From contig CM037787.1 of NCBI GenBank assembly GCA_021229015.1, forward strand, positions 40,914,629-40,978,628: a stretch of DNA of 64,000 bases, read 5' to 3'. Origin of the DNA: Solen grandis. Taxonomy: Eukaryota; Mollusca; Bivalvia; Adapedonta; Solenidae. Made by a program: the position numbers and the translations under genes. The notes beneath the pieces are model-generated. The model was not told where the DNA came from. It made no database searches and saw only the letters and a list, made by a program, of their open reading frames with translations. The stretch's first letter is position 1; every line of letters starts with the position of its first letter. Shown in pieces: positions 20,860 through 33,304 of this stretch.

Positions 20860-23800
20860 CATCTTTCTCCCCTACTGTGAGTAATCGGTCCTGTGACATT
20901 CACATGATTTATGAATTTAGGCTATTTATTCGGCACATGTCATAAATATGTATATATACATCATAATCATGAATATGATATATAACCCAATACTATATGA
21001 AACACAATGTATATTATCACAGAAACATGAAAGACATGAGAGATCAAATTAATGATTGTGTATGTATTTATTTAAATATTTTATTCAACATGCAACCAAT
21101 ACTACCAAACTGTAATGTTACGTCAATGTGGCCCTAGCTCAAACTCTACGGGGGGACTACCACTTTCTACTTTAAAAGATAGCTCTGTATTTTTCTGCAT
21201 AGCTATGAGTATCAAGCATTCTCTTTTCTCCCTGTGCCGTCTGTGGCCTATCCAGATGTCTGCCCAGATATTGAAACAGGTCTGGGTCTTTATCTGGACT
21301 GCCAAACCAGAGCAGCAACAAAAATAACATGCCAGCTCAGGTTTCTTCCTTCATGTTTGTCAGTTTAATAATGAAACTATAAGCCTTCCAGTTCTAAATC
21401 ACAATTACAATTATAAAAATGCCTAATTGGAACAGAACAGGTCTTGTTAAAAAAATGCTGTACTTAATTTATATATGTTCATGTATACAAAGGTACCCGG
21501 TATGGTTGCTGCCCAATTTTTTTTTTTTTTAATGGCAGCAATGTACAGGTACCTTTTGTCTATTAATACTGTAATAAGTTTTTTTTAATGAACATGCCTT
21601 TAGCAGATGAGCATAGGGCTTTCATATACCTGTATATTTCAAAAAAAAAAAAGTGGGGTATTTTCTGGATCTAGGGAGAAGAAAAGTCCAAAATCTTTGG
21701 GAAGATTTCACAAATTAATAAAAATAAAAAAAATCAAAGAGGTAGATAAAAAAAAAAAAAAGATCAAAGAGGTAGATACTTGGATCAATTCTGATAGGAA
21801 AGTAAAGAAAAGCCCCTGATCAAAGACACTAATTAGGGATAAAAAAAAAATGTATAAACAGTATAAGTACACAACAAAAGGGAACATGCATTCCAGCAAA
21901 CAGAGGTGAGAATACCTGTCAACACACTCAGTGGAATGTCACGCCTCTAATCATAGACATGGCAATCTTCTTATCACACCCTCTCAAGTAACAAAATATT
22001 TGACACAATATGATGTTGTATCAATGTTGTTTATCTTTGCTTTTAATCTTCAAATCTTTTTATTTACATAGTAATTTATGCTGTTGTTCTCTTATCATGA
22101 CACCTTTGTCTTCACTATTCAAGTTTTCTTTCTGTCACATTATTTATACAAAGGAGATTACATTCAGGGTTTACAATAACTGATAAAAATATGAAGTGTT
22201 GAACAAAAAAATCAAACAGAAAATGCAATTCAAGCTTAAAGATAAATGCCTCTAAATAACTTCTATATATTATGGAAAGGGAACAAAAGTAGAAGATTTT
22301 TCAACTTCTCATTATATTAACCAGAAAAAAAAACTGAAACAAAATACATGTATGCTTTAATGGAAATGCCATACAGTGGAGATTATTCTAAGATTAAATA
22401 AATGGCCCATTACCCATTATCCAACATAAACTTGATACATAAATCTGACAAATTGAATGGGCCATCTGAGTGAAAAACAATGATATACCTAGAAAAATGG
22501 TTGGGTTGTCACTTAAAATCTCTGATTTGAAGTCCCAAACCCAAACTAATATATCTTGGTTAGGTTATATATATGGGGCCTTGATGTAACATGACTTCTT
22601 TCTCCAGCAATTTAGGCGAACTTCACATTGGCAAAACCCAAGGTTTACCCTGTGTTAACAATGCCTTTTTCTAGTTAATTTTGGAAAAAAAATCAACTTA
22701 ATTGCGAAAATTTCTCGCAAAAATCTCTAGATTTGGAACAAGAAATCCTGGGGTAAACTGGTAAATGAATTTAAAAGAACACCTAGCACAGGCCCTATTG
22801 GCACCTAGAAAAAAAGTCTGCATATGTACAGACCTATTAAATGTACTTAATGCATAATTTTATGTATGATGACAATTGAAGTATAGATTTTTCCAATTTA
22901 ATGAAATAGGAGACCTATTTCCTGTACATGTATTAATTTATTATAATCAAATGCATGAAACATTGTTACCATCTAGCATCTAAATGTAAAGAATTAAACA
23001 TGAACTAATTTATTATTATTTTTTTTTCAGTATACTGTTAATGCAATAGAATTTCTGTCATAGAAGCTACCTCCCTATTTGACAAGTTTCCCGCTATTTT
23101 GAGTTATTTTATAATAAACATCATCATTAGACAAGTGAAGGGGGTAATTTATTCTACATGTGGAGTAAAAATAATACAAGGGAATCTTTATTAAGATTTT
23201 TCATAAAATACTGAGTACATGGTTAACATTAATTATTAAAAAAGTAAAATAGCTGAAATAGTACAAGCTTTGACATTATCAAAATTTGCAAGAATAAATC
23301 AAGAAAAAAACCCAAAAGAAACAACAAAACAGATAAAACCTAGAACATTTGACTATTTTGCAACATGCAACAGCTTAACAAGGCAACCCTATCTTGGGCT
23401 GCATATCATCCTCCAAGATAGTATCGTGATACAACAGCCTCTGTATTGAGATACATATCGATATGTATTGGTGTTTACTTGAACATATTTTTTTCTTTGT
23501 TCAACTTCAAACATTGTTCAAATATTGCTCTTTGTTGTTTTGTTTGAAACTAATTCGTACTCCTTCACATCAAGATCATCACCAAACACCATTTTGAAAC
23601 ACACTGACAAGGTAGGTAACTCTTATTTCACTGGAAAAGTACAACCTCTGCAATTTTTCATCAGTTACAACATGAAGGGTGTTCAGAGAATCATACAGTT
23701 AACTTTTCTTAACAGTAGATCTTTATGTATAAAAAACAAAACAAAACAGTATAGCAGATTAATACCAGTATTTATCATACCTTGGCAGTTTAAACTGCAG

Positions 23801-23880
23801 TTATATGGTGCGCTGGTGAATCTTTCAATTTTACATCTCTAACCCTATGAGTATCTGAACACCAAATGTGTGAAAATACC
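20860..23880. other. Intergenic, no gene seen
   Basis: AT-rich, with A/T homopolymers at 21516, 21642 and 21750. Open frames are low-complexity or unsupported by splice sites. Confidence 0.5.
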
Positions 23881-23889
23881 AGGAGCTAG

Positions 23890-24400
23890 AACTAGCACTC
23901 AAAACAAGAGTGGTCCATAAGACGGCGCACTCTGGCGCTTATGAGTGTAAGTTATGTTAGGCAAAATATGGCCATGATCTGGTTTGAAATTAGCTCACTT
24001 GTTTGTGTAATGCCACTGAAGACTATGGTGAAGTATTAAATCAGATGGAAATAGCTGGAAACTAAGATGTATACATCCAATAATAATCTTTAAAATTAAA
24101 ACCTTAACCTTTAATTCAAAAGGGGAATTAAAATTCAGTCAAGAGTTCTCTAACTTGAAGGTTTGATCCCTCTGATAACCTATATAATGTGAAGTTTCAA
24201 ATCAATCTCATAATTGATTGCTGAAATATATCATAAGCATTCAAAACTTAAACCAAAATTAAAATCAGAAGGGCCATAATTTGATTAAATTTCATAAAGA
24301 GTTAACAAACTTGTTTGATTAATGCCCCTAAAGATCATAGTGAAGTATCAAATCAATAATCATTGGTATTACTAAGATATAAGTGTCGGAAACCCACGGG
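23890..24400 (+). repeat. Degenerate interspersed repeat with ~150-bp units
   Basis: It begins AACAAGAGTGGTCCATAAGA. The phrase CTTGTTTG.TAATGCC.CT followed by GAAGTAT.AAATCA recurs near 23998 and 24310, with TAATGTGAAGTTTCAAATCA near 24186. Diverged, non-coding. Confidence 0.5.
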
Positions 24401-26580
24401 TGCTCATTCTGTTACGGTTATTAGTTAGCATTTGCTCATTATTGTTTATTTGGAAAGTCACGCCATTTCGCTGCCCCACTAGGTAGTGAAGATTTTTTGA
24501 CCAATAGAAACTCTTGTGCTTATGTAACGCAGCATGACATAATCACTGTGAGGAGTGTGTTACTGACTTAAGTTACAGATTTTAGATCTCCGACTGAAAA
24601 GTACTCATTTGTGTAAGCAGCATTTCGATTGGCTGACGTTCTCTATGAATATCCTTATAACAATAGCTAGCTATTAAAGTATCCCACGGCTGACTTATGT
24701 AATAGGCAGTCATGGCAGTCGACACTGCTAAGATATATGCATGAGAGTAACTTGCATGCAAAACTTTAACCAAGGTGTGACATCCTGGTCAGGTGAGTAG
24801 AATAACTTGACACATTCTGTACTGTATAGTCAGGCTAAAAACTCATTAGAACTGAAAGTTATTTGGATAAAAAAATAGAGACACAATAATAAGTCCCTTC
24901 AATGATGCTATATTTGGTACTGGGTTACCGGTATTGCAAAGGCGAAAGTAGAACAATATCACAAATTACGGGTACACGAAATAATGATTTTATTGATTTG
25001 ACTAGGTGAATAACTACGCGGAAGAAAGAAGCGTTTAAAACACTTAAACACAGGGCTTGCAGTCATCCATGACTAGACTAGCGCTCTCTATGCAGCTTCT
25101 ATGTGAACGCCCATTCATTTCAAAATGGAAAACTACGACAAAAAGCGGCCCACAAAAAGTGCCTGCAGATATACATGTATACAGTCTTCATTTAAGTTAC
25201 ACCGCAATGAGTCACTCGCATACCTAAAATGAAACATAAAAATAAAATTTTAAAGATAAAATTGAAAAAGATTTGCGGTCTGAAAGCATAATAATTCAAT
25301 TCATGCAAAATTGTGCTGTTCCTTTCTATTCTTACAAAAGTTTCTCTTACCTGAAATTTCGCGAAATCTAGTAAATTTCCGAAATGTAAGAGTCTCACAA
25401 GAACATTAACTCTGTTTCCCAAATAAACTTACTCAAAGGAGTGAAATTAACGGAATATATATTTTTGTGGACCACTTGCTGAACAAGTTTACTCCTCTCT
25501 AACATTATTTTTTGTGGATGATAGTGTACAGTCAATATAATTTCTGTATTTCCTGAAATCATGACCGCTTGAAATGGTTCATAAAAATATTCTAAGATGA
25601 AGGAAAATGACGGAAACTGCTTAATTCCATGTTAAAGTTAGACAAATATATCTCTGTTGGTTTATGATTGTTATTGGGTTTAACGCCCCACCGACGGTTT
25701 TTCGGCCATTTGGGTCTACTTGAGTTTTGATAATACAAACACGATAAGATTCACCAAGCATTTGCACTATTCTCCAAATTGACATATAACGTTACTTTAA
25801 CTTGATAAAAGAGTTTATTTACATTGTTCGCACTCTGACCAGAGTCATTTTGGCGAAGTTGTTGCATTGATGTTTTATGCTTAAATGATGATTATTTAAA
25901 ACGTAAAATATGTTTTTGTTTTGTTATGTGCTGTTTAAGACAATGTTGATTATTCAACTATTTATTTTTTAAAGGTGTTATTTTACATAATTAAACTATT
26001 TTAATTGTTTGTTTCATGTCAAATTTTTAAATTTGTGTATGTACTTTCCTTTTTTATTTTAACTGTCGATTTTTTTTATACATATAAAATTACTGTGATA
26101 ATATTTCAGTTTATGTCTTATGTTGTTTATATTGCACATCGTTTACCTGCATTGGTTATAATTTGATAGATATATTTCAACATTTTTTTAATGCTTTTCG
26201 GTGGATAATAGGAAATATCAGTGGATATATCCTGATAATTTCACTGTTTTGAACAGTGAAATTATCAGGAAAACGGTGAAATAATCAGAAGCTTGAACCC
26301 GACCCTACGTTATAAACTGATTGGAGCGTCAATTGTGATGGGTTTTACGCAAGAAATGACGTCATAAATAGCGTCATGCACGCGAGGTAATCTCGCCAAT
26401 TCTGACGTCTTTTGTGAATAACACAACTTATTTCTGGCCTTTAAAGCATTAAATAAAAAGAAAAAAATGTTTGTCTTGGTGAAAGATCGATGTATCATTT
26501 CATTTGTGAAAATATCACTTTTTATGTTCACTCAGTGAAATTATTAATCGATCTTACACCAAAACAAATAATTATCCTCT
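24401..26580. other. Intergenic, no gene seen
   Basis: Contains a SINE tail-like phrase at 25672-25730 (GGGTTTAACGCCCCACCGAC) and a perfect hairpin at 26231. The ORF at 25192-25422 is not supported by codon or domain evidence. Confidence 0.5.
26231..26269. repeat. Perfect 18-bp inverted repeat with 3-nt loop
   Basis: CCTGATAATTTCACTGTT, TTG, AACAGTGAAATTATCAGG. A third, imperfect arm (ACGGTGAAATAATCAG) follows at 26273-26288. It is T-poor downstream, so it does not look like a terminator. Confidence 0.85.
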
Positions 26581-27436
26581 TTAACCCCTTTCCCTCATAG
26601 AGGACACCATGAAAAGACCTATGCGAACAGCATAAAACCAGATCAGCCTGCGAGTAACTCGCAGGCTGATCAGGTTTTATGCTGTTCGCTGCTCCTCAGT
26701 GGTCTGGAAATGAGTATTTTGTAATTAAATTTGGTAAGGTTTAACTGTGGTTTTCTGCAGATCAGGCTTTATAATTATATGTGATACCTATTGAGGGCGT
26801 CAAAATGAGTATATATACTCGGGTAGGGTATTACCGGTGGTCGTTTCACAAATAAGAAGAATATTGGTTTCATGAATTCTGCCTCAATATCACCTGTATA
26901 CTATAAGTAAACACATACTGTGTGCTATCTGTCAAAACTTTAAAACCTTAGGTATGAGCTATTTTCAAGTGAGATTTTGCATTTCTTCTAAAATGCCATT
27001 TTAACAACCAAAATTCTATGGAAATTTAACATATTTTCTACCCGACTTATTTCGAAACATTAATTAAAAAATAAATATATACAACATAATTAAAAATCAT
27101 TCTGAATGTTGCAGGACAGCATAATGAACGTCACAGAAAATTTATTATGATGATATTTGATCTAAAAAGATTACTAGAGGTGAAGTTTATATATGCATTG
27201 GTAATACCCTACCAAGAAATTTCTGAAATATATTACGGAGTGTTTACATTGTCAATATTTTTATCAAAGAGAAATTGTTTTAGAGAAGTGGCAATCATTT
27301 ACTTTATCAATGAAATGTCGAGGATTACTGAAAGATAAATTTTTCATGTGTGTGCTTCTTCTTCTATTTGTAACTTATTTCTGAAAGTTAAATACCACGG
27401 TAATACAACTCACCAGGATATGAGGGAAAGGATTAA
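26581..27436 (+). mobile_element. TTAA MITE family 1 split by a ~0.6-kb insertion
   Basis: TTAACCCCTTTCCCTCATAG starts the element, which is colinear with the 5903 copy to CAAAATGAGTATATAT (26816). The missing end, ATATGAGGGAAAGGATTAA, reappears at 27418. About 600 bp lie between, apparently flanked by a short ATAT duplication. Confidence 0.8.
26817..27417. mobile_element. Insertion nested in MITE family 1
   Basis: The left border holds GGTAGGGTATTACC (26822-26835), whose exact inverse GGTAATACCCTACC lies at 27200-27213. A second inverse match, ACCACGGTAATACAA, lies at the right border near 27394-27408. No protein is encoded. Family unknown. Confidence 0.5.
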
Positions 27437-27825
27437 ATGTGCAATTCTCACTTCAAAAGAAAGGGAAAAAGAAGAAAATGAAATAAAGAATATCACAACT
27501 GAGCCACATCTATGTATTGTGTGACCCTAATTTTGTTAAATACAAGCCTGAACCTACCCTTAGATTGGGTGTGTTCGTTCTTATATCTTTATTCACCATA
27601 GCGATTGAATCCCAATGGCGAAGACACTATAAAAATTGACCGTCTTTTAAAAACAGACTGCTAAAATCTACATATTCTCATACGTTAAAAACTATTATAT
27701 ATACTCTCAAAATAAGTGTAACTCTAATCCATTGTACTTCCATACTTGATTTTGGCTTGTATTATCAAGCAATAATATTTACACAATTTGCTCTTTTTAA
27801 ATTAAGTAAAATATAGTAGACACTA

Positions 27826-28123
27826 CCTTGACCAGGGACTCTCTCTATAGGTAAAGTAAAGGTAAAGTGTTTGTCTATTATGGTGTCGGCCCTATTGAAA
27901 GGGCCAGCCAGTTTTGACTTATGAGACACCCCTTTTCTTTCACAAGTACCTTCCCAGTTCCCTCCTATATGCCAGAAACCAGGCATGAAGACAACCAGTA
28001 ACAATTATTAAACTAGCTAGCGGCTCACCAACCGGCCATGTCAATACGATCCTCTGTAGGGGATCGAACCTTCGACCTCCCGCTCCCGAAGCGAATGCCT
28101 TAACCACTAGGTCACGGGATCTT
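27826..28123 (-). mobile_element. tRNA-derived SINE (fourth type)
   Basis: On the minus strand the head reads GATCCCGTGACCTAGTGGTT, AAGGCATTCGCTTCGGGAGC and GGTTCGATCCCCTACAGAGG, a good A-box/B-box pair. The body continues to the plus-strand phrase GGTAAAGTAAAGGTAAAGTG near 27850. Confidence 0.7.
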
Positions 28124-28174
28124 TATAATTATAGTCACTGATTTGACACAGTACGCGCTCTTGAATTAATTTGA

Positions 28175-28211
28175 GCGTGCTTTGTTGTGTGTGTGTGTGT
28201 GTGTGTGTGTG
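28175..28211. repeat. (GT)n microsatellite
   Basis: Uninterrupted GT run within intergenic DNA. Confidence 0.9.
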
Positions 28212-29805
28212 TTAGCTAAATATGCATTTGTAAGAGAAATCACTTGCACTCTAAGATATATTTTATTTTATTACGGGGGTTCTAGTTTCTGTTTGGTTTT
28301 CTGAAGTCGACTTTCGCCAATCGCGCAACTGTCTAAAGTTTCGCTTTCGATTTTTCGATACGCCATACAGAACGTCACAAATCGACCATAAGATAAATTA
28401 CAAAGTAAAAGCGAGACTACGGTACAAGAAATATCGAATGCAACTAAGGGAATTAATAATCTTAAAAGCTTAATATTTTATGTTTATGGTTATCTCCCTT
28501 ATATAAACATTTTAATACGCGAGTGCTCTCTTTCTCTTTCTCTCTCTCCCCCCCCCCCCCCACACACTCTCAAAGCAGATTACAAAAATGAAATTTGCAA
28601 ATAAACCATGTACATTTTCACAACGAATTTACAAAGAAAGTAAATAAAATACAACGCTAGTTTCAAAATGTCATAACCCAGTAAACAAGTCACGTGATCG
28701 AAATCAATATCTGTTGACCATACAGGGGAGTGGATATTGCAAAACAAACTGACAGGGATGACCTATTTCCAATCCCATCAGAAACATGATTCAACTGTTG
28801 ACCACGGGTTGTTGGGATAGTCCTAACCATTCCAGTTTTCTGTTTGTTGTTGTTTATCTTTCCTATATCTATTTATTGCCATTCATTTTTTTCTCAAGAA
28901 TTCATTGTTAGTTATGTGACCGGGAAGCAATAGTTTAAATGTTATGGCCTTTTTTTACGAAAAAAAGATACTTAGAGTGATCTTATGAAGTGGAAAACGG
29001 AACAAAGAAACCATTAACCTATTTCCTGTTTAAAACAAATGATCAGCAAAAACTTGAAATATAATGATACATCATTGATTTCAAATGCAAAATTCCGAGA
29101 ACTTGAATTGTGGTTAATCTGACTTCATGTTGCTTGGTGTGTCATTCTGGATAGGAAACAAAACAGAAAATGGGAAGTACTTCCTACAACGGATATACTG
29201 ACGTGATCACAGCAATGTATCGTCCAGGACTTCTATTGATGTGGAGGACGACGATGACGCTGATGATGATCATTTTTTTATGAGGACGAACGAACGGACG
29301 GACGAAAAAGAAGAAGAAGAAGATGATAATGATGACGATGAATAAGATGAAGAAAAAAAAATATGATAAATTTGATTATGATGATGGATTATTGATGATC
29401 ATTGTATTTGAGATAAAGGCCGACGAAAGATGAATAGATTGATAGAAATGGTTCATTGAAAGATTCAAGATTATGTCCTACATATGTTGGAAACAATAGC
29501 ATTACAACCATTACATTATTCATGAAACAGAAATACCACGTGATACACAGGAAGACAAACCAATGTATTTTAAGCCATAGTTGATTGCACTATCAACATT
29601 AAGTCACAACACAAAGGAAATAGTGTAAGCCTTATTGTCGATGTCTATATTTGACTCACTGACTTCTATCACAAGATTATTCATCCACCCATTGCCTTAC
29701 CACAAATATGGAGGTGGGCGAGGTTATATTGCCTCACCTAGTACCGCCGTTCAGGGGATTAAATGGTGATAATCTGCCAAATAGATATCTACACGTGTTT
29801 CTGAA

Positions 29806-29910
29806 ACGTCGATTGGGAAACAAACTCTTTCAACATACGCTAATCCTACCTGATGGGGCTAGACCAGTACTTTGCGCATGGGACTGTCTAGAAAAAATAT
29901 CACCCAATTC
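29806..29910 (-). mobile_element. SINE-3 fragment
   Basis: CGTCGATTGGGAAACAAACT and CAGTACTTTGCGCATGGGAC match the body of SINE-3 (compare 37655 and 48648). The tRNA-like head is missing. Confidence 0.6.
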
Positions 29911-30195
29911 GGCTGGAACTTTCAAACCTTTGAATGCGTAGTCAGTCAAATATACCCAACGCTTTCAAAAACTTGCCTTAAAAAAAAAAAAAAGGTCAAA
30001 TATTTGATTTCGTGTTTTTCAATCGATTTTAGATTACATTGTATTTAGAAATGTAATGAGGCGTATTGATGCATGCTTTATGTCCTACATTTATTTTATT
30101 ATTTGACGCAGTCTGATCAAGTTTTACACATAGTGTTTATCGTCTATAGGGACACACTTAAGCATAAAAAGGTAACATTTTGAGATCAAATAAAA

Positions 30196-30312
30196 ATGAA
30201 AGCTGTGTCCATTCTGATCGGGCTTTCTACCCTTTCAGTTTGGTTTAAAGCGACGTACATACATGTTGATTGGTGTAATTCAACATCTGACGAAAAGTAT
30301 GTCATCAGGTTA
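30196..30312 (+). CDS. Candidate first coding exon of a secreted protein (weak)
   Basis: ATG at 30196 opens a typical signal-peptide sequence, MKAVSILIGLSTLSV, followed by a short stretch with one Cys and an NST glycosylation site. At about 30312 the frame meets CATCAG/GTTAGTATT, a good donor. GCATAAAAAGG about 30 bp upstream could be a TATA-like box. No second exon was recognised downstream, so this may be chance; the family is unknown. Confidence 0.22.
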
Positions 30313-30679
30313 GTATTTTACCCTACTTTGTTACATTATCCTGATCGTCTGCGCCCACTTTTACAGGAGGGAGCTATGATTAACCGATTTAAAACACAAG
30401 TTTATGTTGCTCAAACAACTCGGCCACCGACATTTGTTTAGCTGCAGTATTTAATATGTATATAAGGTTGTAATCACAAGTGTCAGTGACTCGGTCCCTG
30501 GATAGAACGATTGTGTTTTGTAGTGTTTGTGTATTGATATTGTCAGATTATTAAGTTAAGGCAGGGTTGGGTTGATACCGGTCAGTTACTAACGTCATGT
30601 CGCCCACACATTAATGTGAGATTCACTGGCATTTCTTGTATTTGAGAAATGTGTAAACAAGTAGAGAGATATTGTGTGA

Positions 30680-30750
30680 GAGAGAGGGGGGGGGGATGAT
30701 GAGGGGGGGAAGAGAGGGGGGGGGGGAAGAGAGAGAGAGAGAGAGAAAAT
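30680..30750. repeat. G/GA-rich low-complexity tract
   Basis: Runs of G and GAGA. The long minus-strand open frames over it are composition artefacts. Confidence 0.9.
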
Positions 30751-31643
30751 AAAAATGAGAAAACAAGGAATTGAAACAGTGAAGGAGAATAGAGAAAGTG
30801 AGGGAAACATATTAATGCATCGAAAACGAAAATGGTCAGTGACGGGAGAGAATCAAATGAAGATGGGAAAGAGAGAAGGGGAAAGGAGAGCCGATAAAAA
30901 TGGGGAAACACGCGCATATGATATCAGATAAAGTGGGTCGGGAATGACATAATGGTCAAATAAGATATCGGTGACATAATCTACCGGGTAGTAAAAAAAA
31001 AAAAAATATTGCACGGGGTACATGTCATAGCTGGAAATAAATATTTTTAGGTTTCAGTAATCCTAGATTTACTATCTTTAGAATTGTATCTGTCAAATAT
31101 AGCTATTATGTGTGTACGTTATGTGCGTGCGTCAGTCTGTGTGTGGGGGCGTGCGTGCTTTAGCGTACTGTACGCCTCGGCATATTTTTTTCCTCAATAC
31201 TACACAATTCCTATGTCATAATTATTCCCCCCAACGCACTGTTATAATTTTATACTATATGTATATATTAGAAATAACGAAACCTCGGAGCACCTCCGCA
31301 GATAGCGCATGTGTAGGTGTGATTACTTCGTTTGTTTCCCACTCTGGGTCAATATTGATAACGCTGAGTTGCCTTTTCATCCTTGTATGGCTAGATCAGA
31401 AGTTCGTCCTCTCATTGATTTTCGAAACTAGTTCTTCCCAGTTTCTTAATGATGTTTGACATTGTGGGGGGAAATTCATGCTGAGTCACAACGTGTAAAC
31501 AATGCAATTGTATCGAGTTATTCATTTATTAGTGTTTGGGCTGATATGTGACGTGTATTTGCACACAGATATATGTAAACAACCATTAAATTGCATAAGG
31601 GTCATTTGGATGAATCATATATATACATTTCTAATAACAAAAA

Positions 31644-31895
31644 AGCCAGAACTGACCGGTCTCGGTGGCCAAGTGTCAAGGCCCTTAAACAGAAAGTGGT
31701 GGATTCAATCTGCGATCGCAGCGTACCGAAAAATAAATTATGGTATACTCCCATTGTTTTATGCTCAGCATAATAGTACATGGCTAGTTCCAGGACTGGT
31801 TGACCTGGTGTCAGAATAATGTGACAGGATGTAATGTCCTGCCAATAGTATATAGCAATCACTACATCCGTCTCGTGTAGACAAAGGTCAGGAAA
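31644..31895 (+). mobile_element. tRNA-derived SINE-1
   Basis: CCGGTCTCGGTGGCCAAGTG head, GTGGATTCAATCTGCGATCG B-box-like region, TATGCTCAGCATAATAGTAC and GTGTCAGAATAATGTGACAG body, as in 18946-19235. Confidence 0.75.
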
Positions 31896-32055
31896 TATTG
31901 TCGGTAGGAAACTCCATCAAGTAACATATACAATACCACTTCGTGAAAATCATGCATTAATCATACATGTATGTACATTCAATTTATCTCCAATATCCTT
32001 ACAATTGCGGTTTTCGGCTCATCACATGTATACATTTCATATTCTTATATACTTG

Positions 32056-32215
32056 AAGGCCCCGTGGCCGAGTGGTTATAGGGGCTGACGTGGCCCTTCA
32101 CTGCTGTGTGTCCGAGTCTTGGCAGGGTCACTCGGATTTGTTCGGTATGGAAGTGTTCCAGCTGGCTTTCGATCGGTCGGTGGTTCTACCCGGGGTGCCT
32201 CTCCGATATATAGAT
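32056..32215 (+). mobile_element. tRNA-derived SINE-2
   Basis: GGCCCCGTGGCCGAGTGGTT head, GTCTTGGCAGGGTCACTCGG, then GTTCCAGCTGGCTTTCGATC and GGTCGGTGGTTCTACCCGGG, shared with 50345, 53207 and 59265. Confidence 0.75.
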
Positions 32216-32219
32216 AGAT

Positions 32220-33085
32220 TGGTGGATTGAAAAAAGATTGCTATACATGTACAGTCTGATTCATTTTAATTCACACAAAGGAAAAGGTGCCAGTCATTTT
32301 CAGTTGTCAATGGAAGCAGCCTACAGCAGGTGCTAGATGACGACATCGCGCTAGGTCATCCACCTGGCGCGTGCCCAAACTCCGCAAAATAAAGGGGAAA
32401 AAGAGGCACAAAGGATTGAAACGAAAAGAAAAGAAATAAAAAAGAGACACACCTGTGTATGTTTAAGTAGGTCACTGTGAGTGAATATTTCAAACGGGAC
32501 ATGACGTTAGCCTTGTACAAAACAATATCAACAAAGATTGCGTGTACCTTTAAAAGAATCTGGATCTTTGCCCAGTAGTTATACGCACAATTTTATTTCA
32601 TAACCGAGTTAAATGTTTTTTATTCTTTTTTTTTATTTATTAAAGGAAGACATTTAAAAGATTTCGTTGATCAATCCTTGATTCGTTCATTTTTTACTGT
32701 TTCTTTTTCTTTTTCGTAAATGATGACTTCCTTGATTCATTGAGACATTACCACAATGTATTTGAATGCAGTGTATTGCAGATTGGTCAGTTTGTTCAAA
32801 AGACTGACCAGTGAAAAAAAAGGGACCTAATCTGACTGAAAAGCAAATGTTATGCTAGACATGATTTATTCTCTCTCGACTCTACAAGGCGATTAAAACT
32901 GGATCAAAAACAGTGTGCAACATGGAGAGTTCGCTGACAGTCTGATCAGGTATACACATATCACATTCATCATGTCCCCGATAGCCAACATGTGCTCATT
33001 CAAGAGTTGAACCTTCAGACTTCATAAACAAACCACAAAATAAAAATGGTATGCCCAATGCGTTGCAACAATTTTCAATTTTAAG
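32220..33085. other. Intergenic, no gene seen
   Basis: No recognisable exons or repeats beyond T-rich tracts at about 32615-32640. Confidence 0.5.
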
Positions 33086-33089
33086 ACCT

Positions 33090-33300
33090 GTTCCGGCGGT
33101 CTAGTGGTACAGCGTCCATTCCGTTTCCAGCAGGTCGTGGATTTGATCCTCGGACTCTGACTTACTCAAATCGCAAAGTCTCCTTTTCCGGTGCTCAATA
33201 GATAAGGGTAGCTCCACGACAAGTTTTAACGCCATTTGTTTACGGCGTGGTGCACTAGGTCTGGTATAGTTGTCTCATGTTGAAAAAGCCACAACAACCT
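33090..33300 (+). mobile_element. tRNA-derived SINE (SINE-1-like)
   Basis: GTTCCGGCGGTCTAGTGGTA and GTCGTGGATTTGATCCTCGG form A- and B-box-like segments. The body has GTGCTCAATAGATAAGGGTA and GGCGTGGTGCAC, weakly like SINE-1. Confidence 0.6.
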
Positions 33301-33304
33301 CAAA

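Larger units (their letters stand above)
28130..30160. other. Intergenic, no gene seen
   Basis: CT/C-rich tract at 28530-28562, GA/GAT-rich tract at 29245-29400, and a partial SINE-3 at 29806-29910. No exon recognised. Confidence 0.5.

Noticed and set aside
30582..30917. 111-aa Ser/Pro/Phe-rich open frame
   Set aside because: Its composition comes from a G/GA-rich low-complexity tract; no domain.
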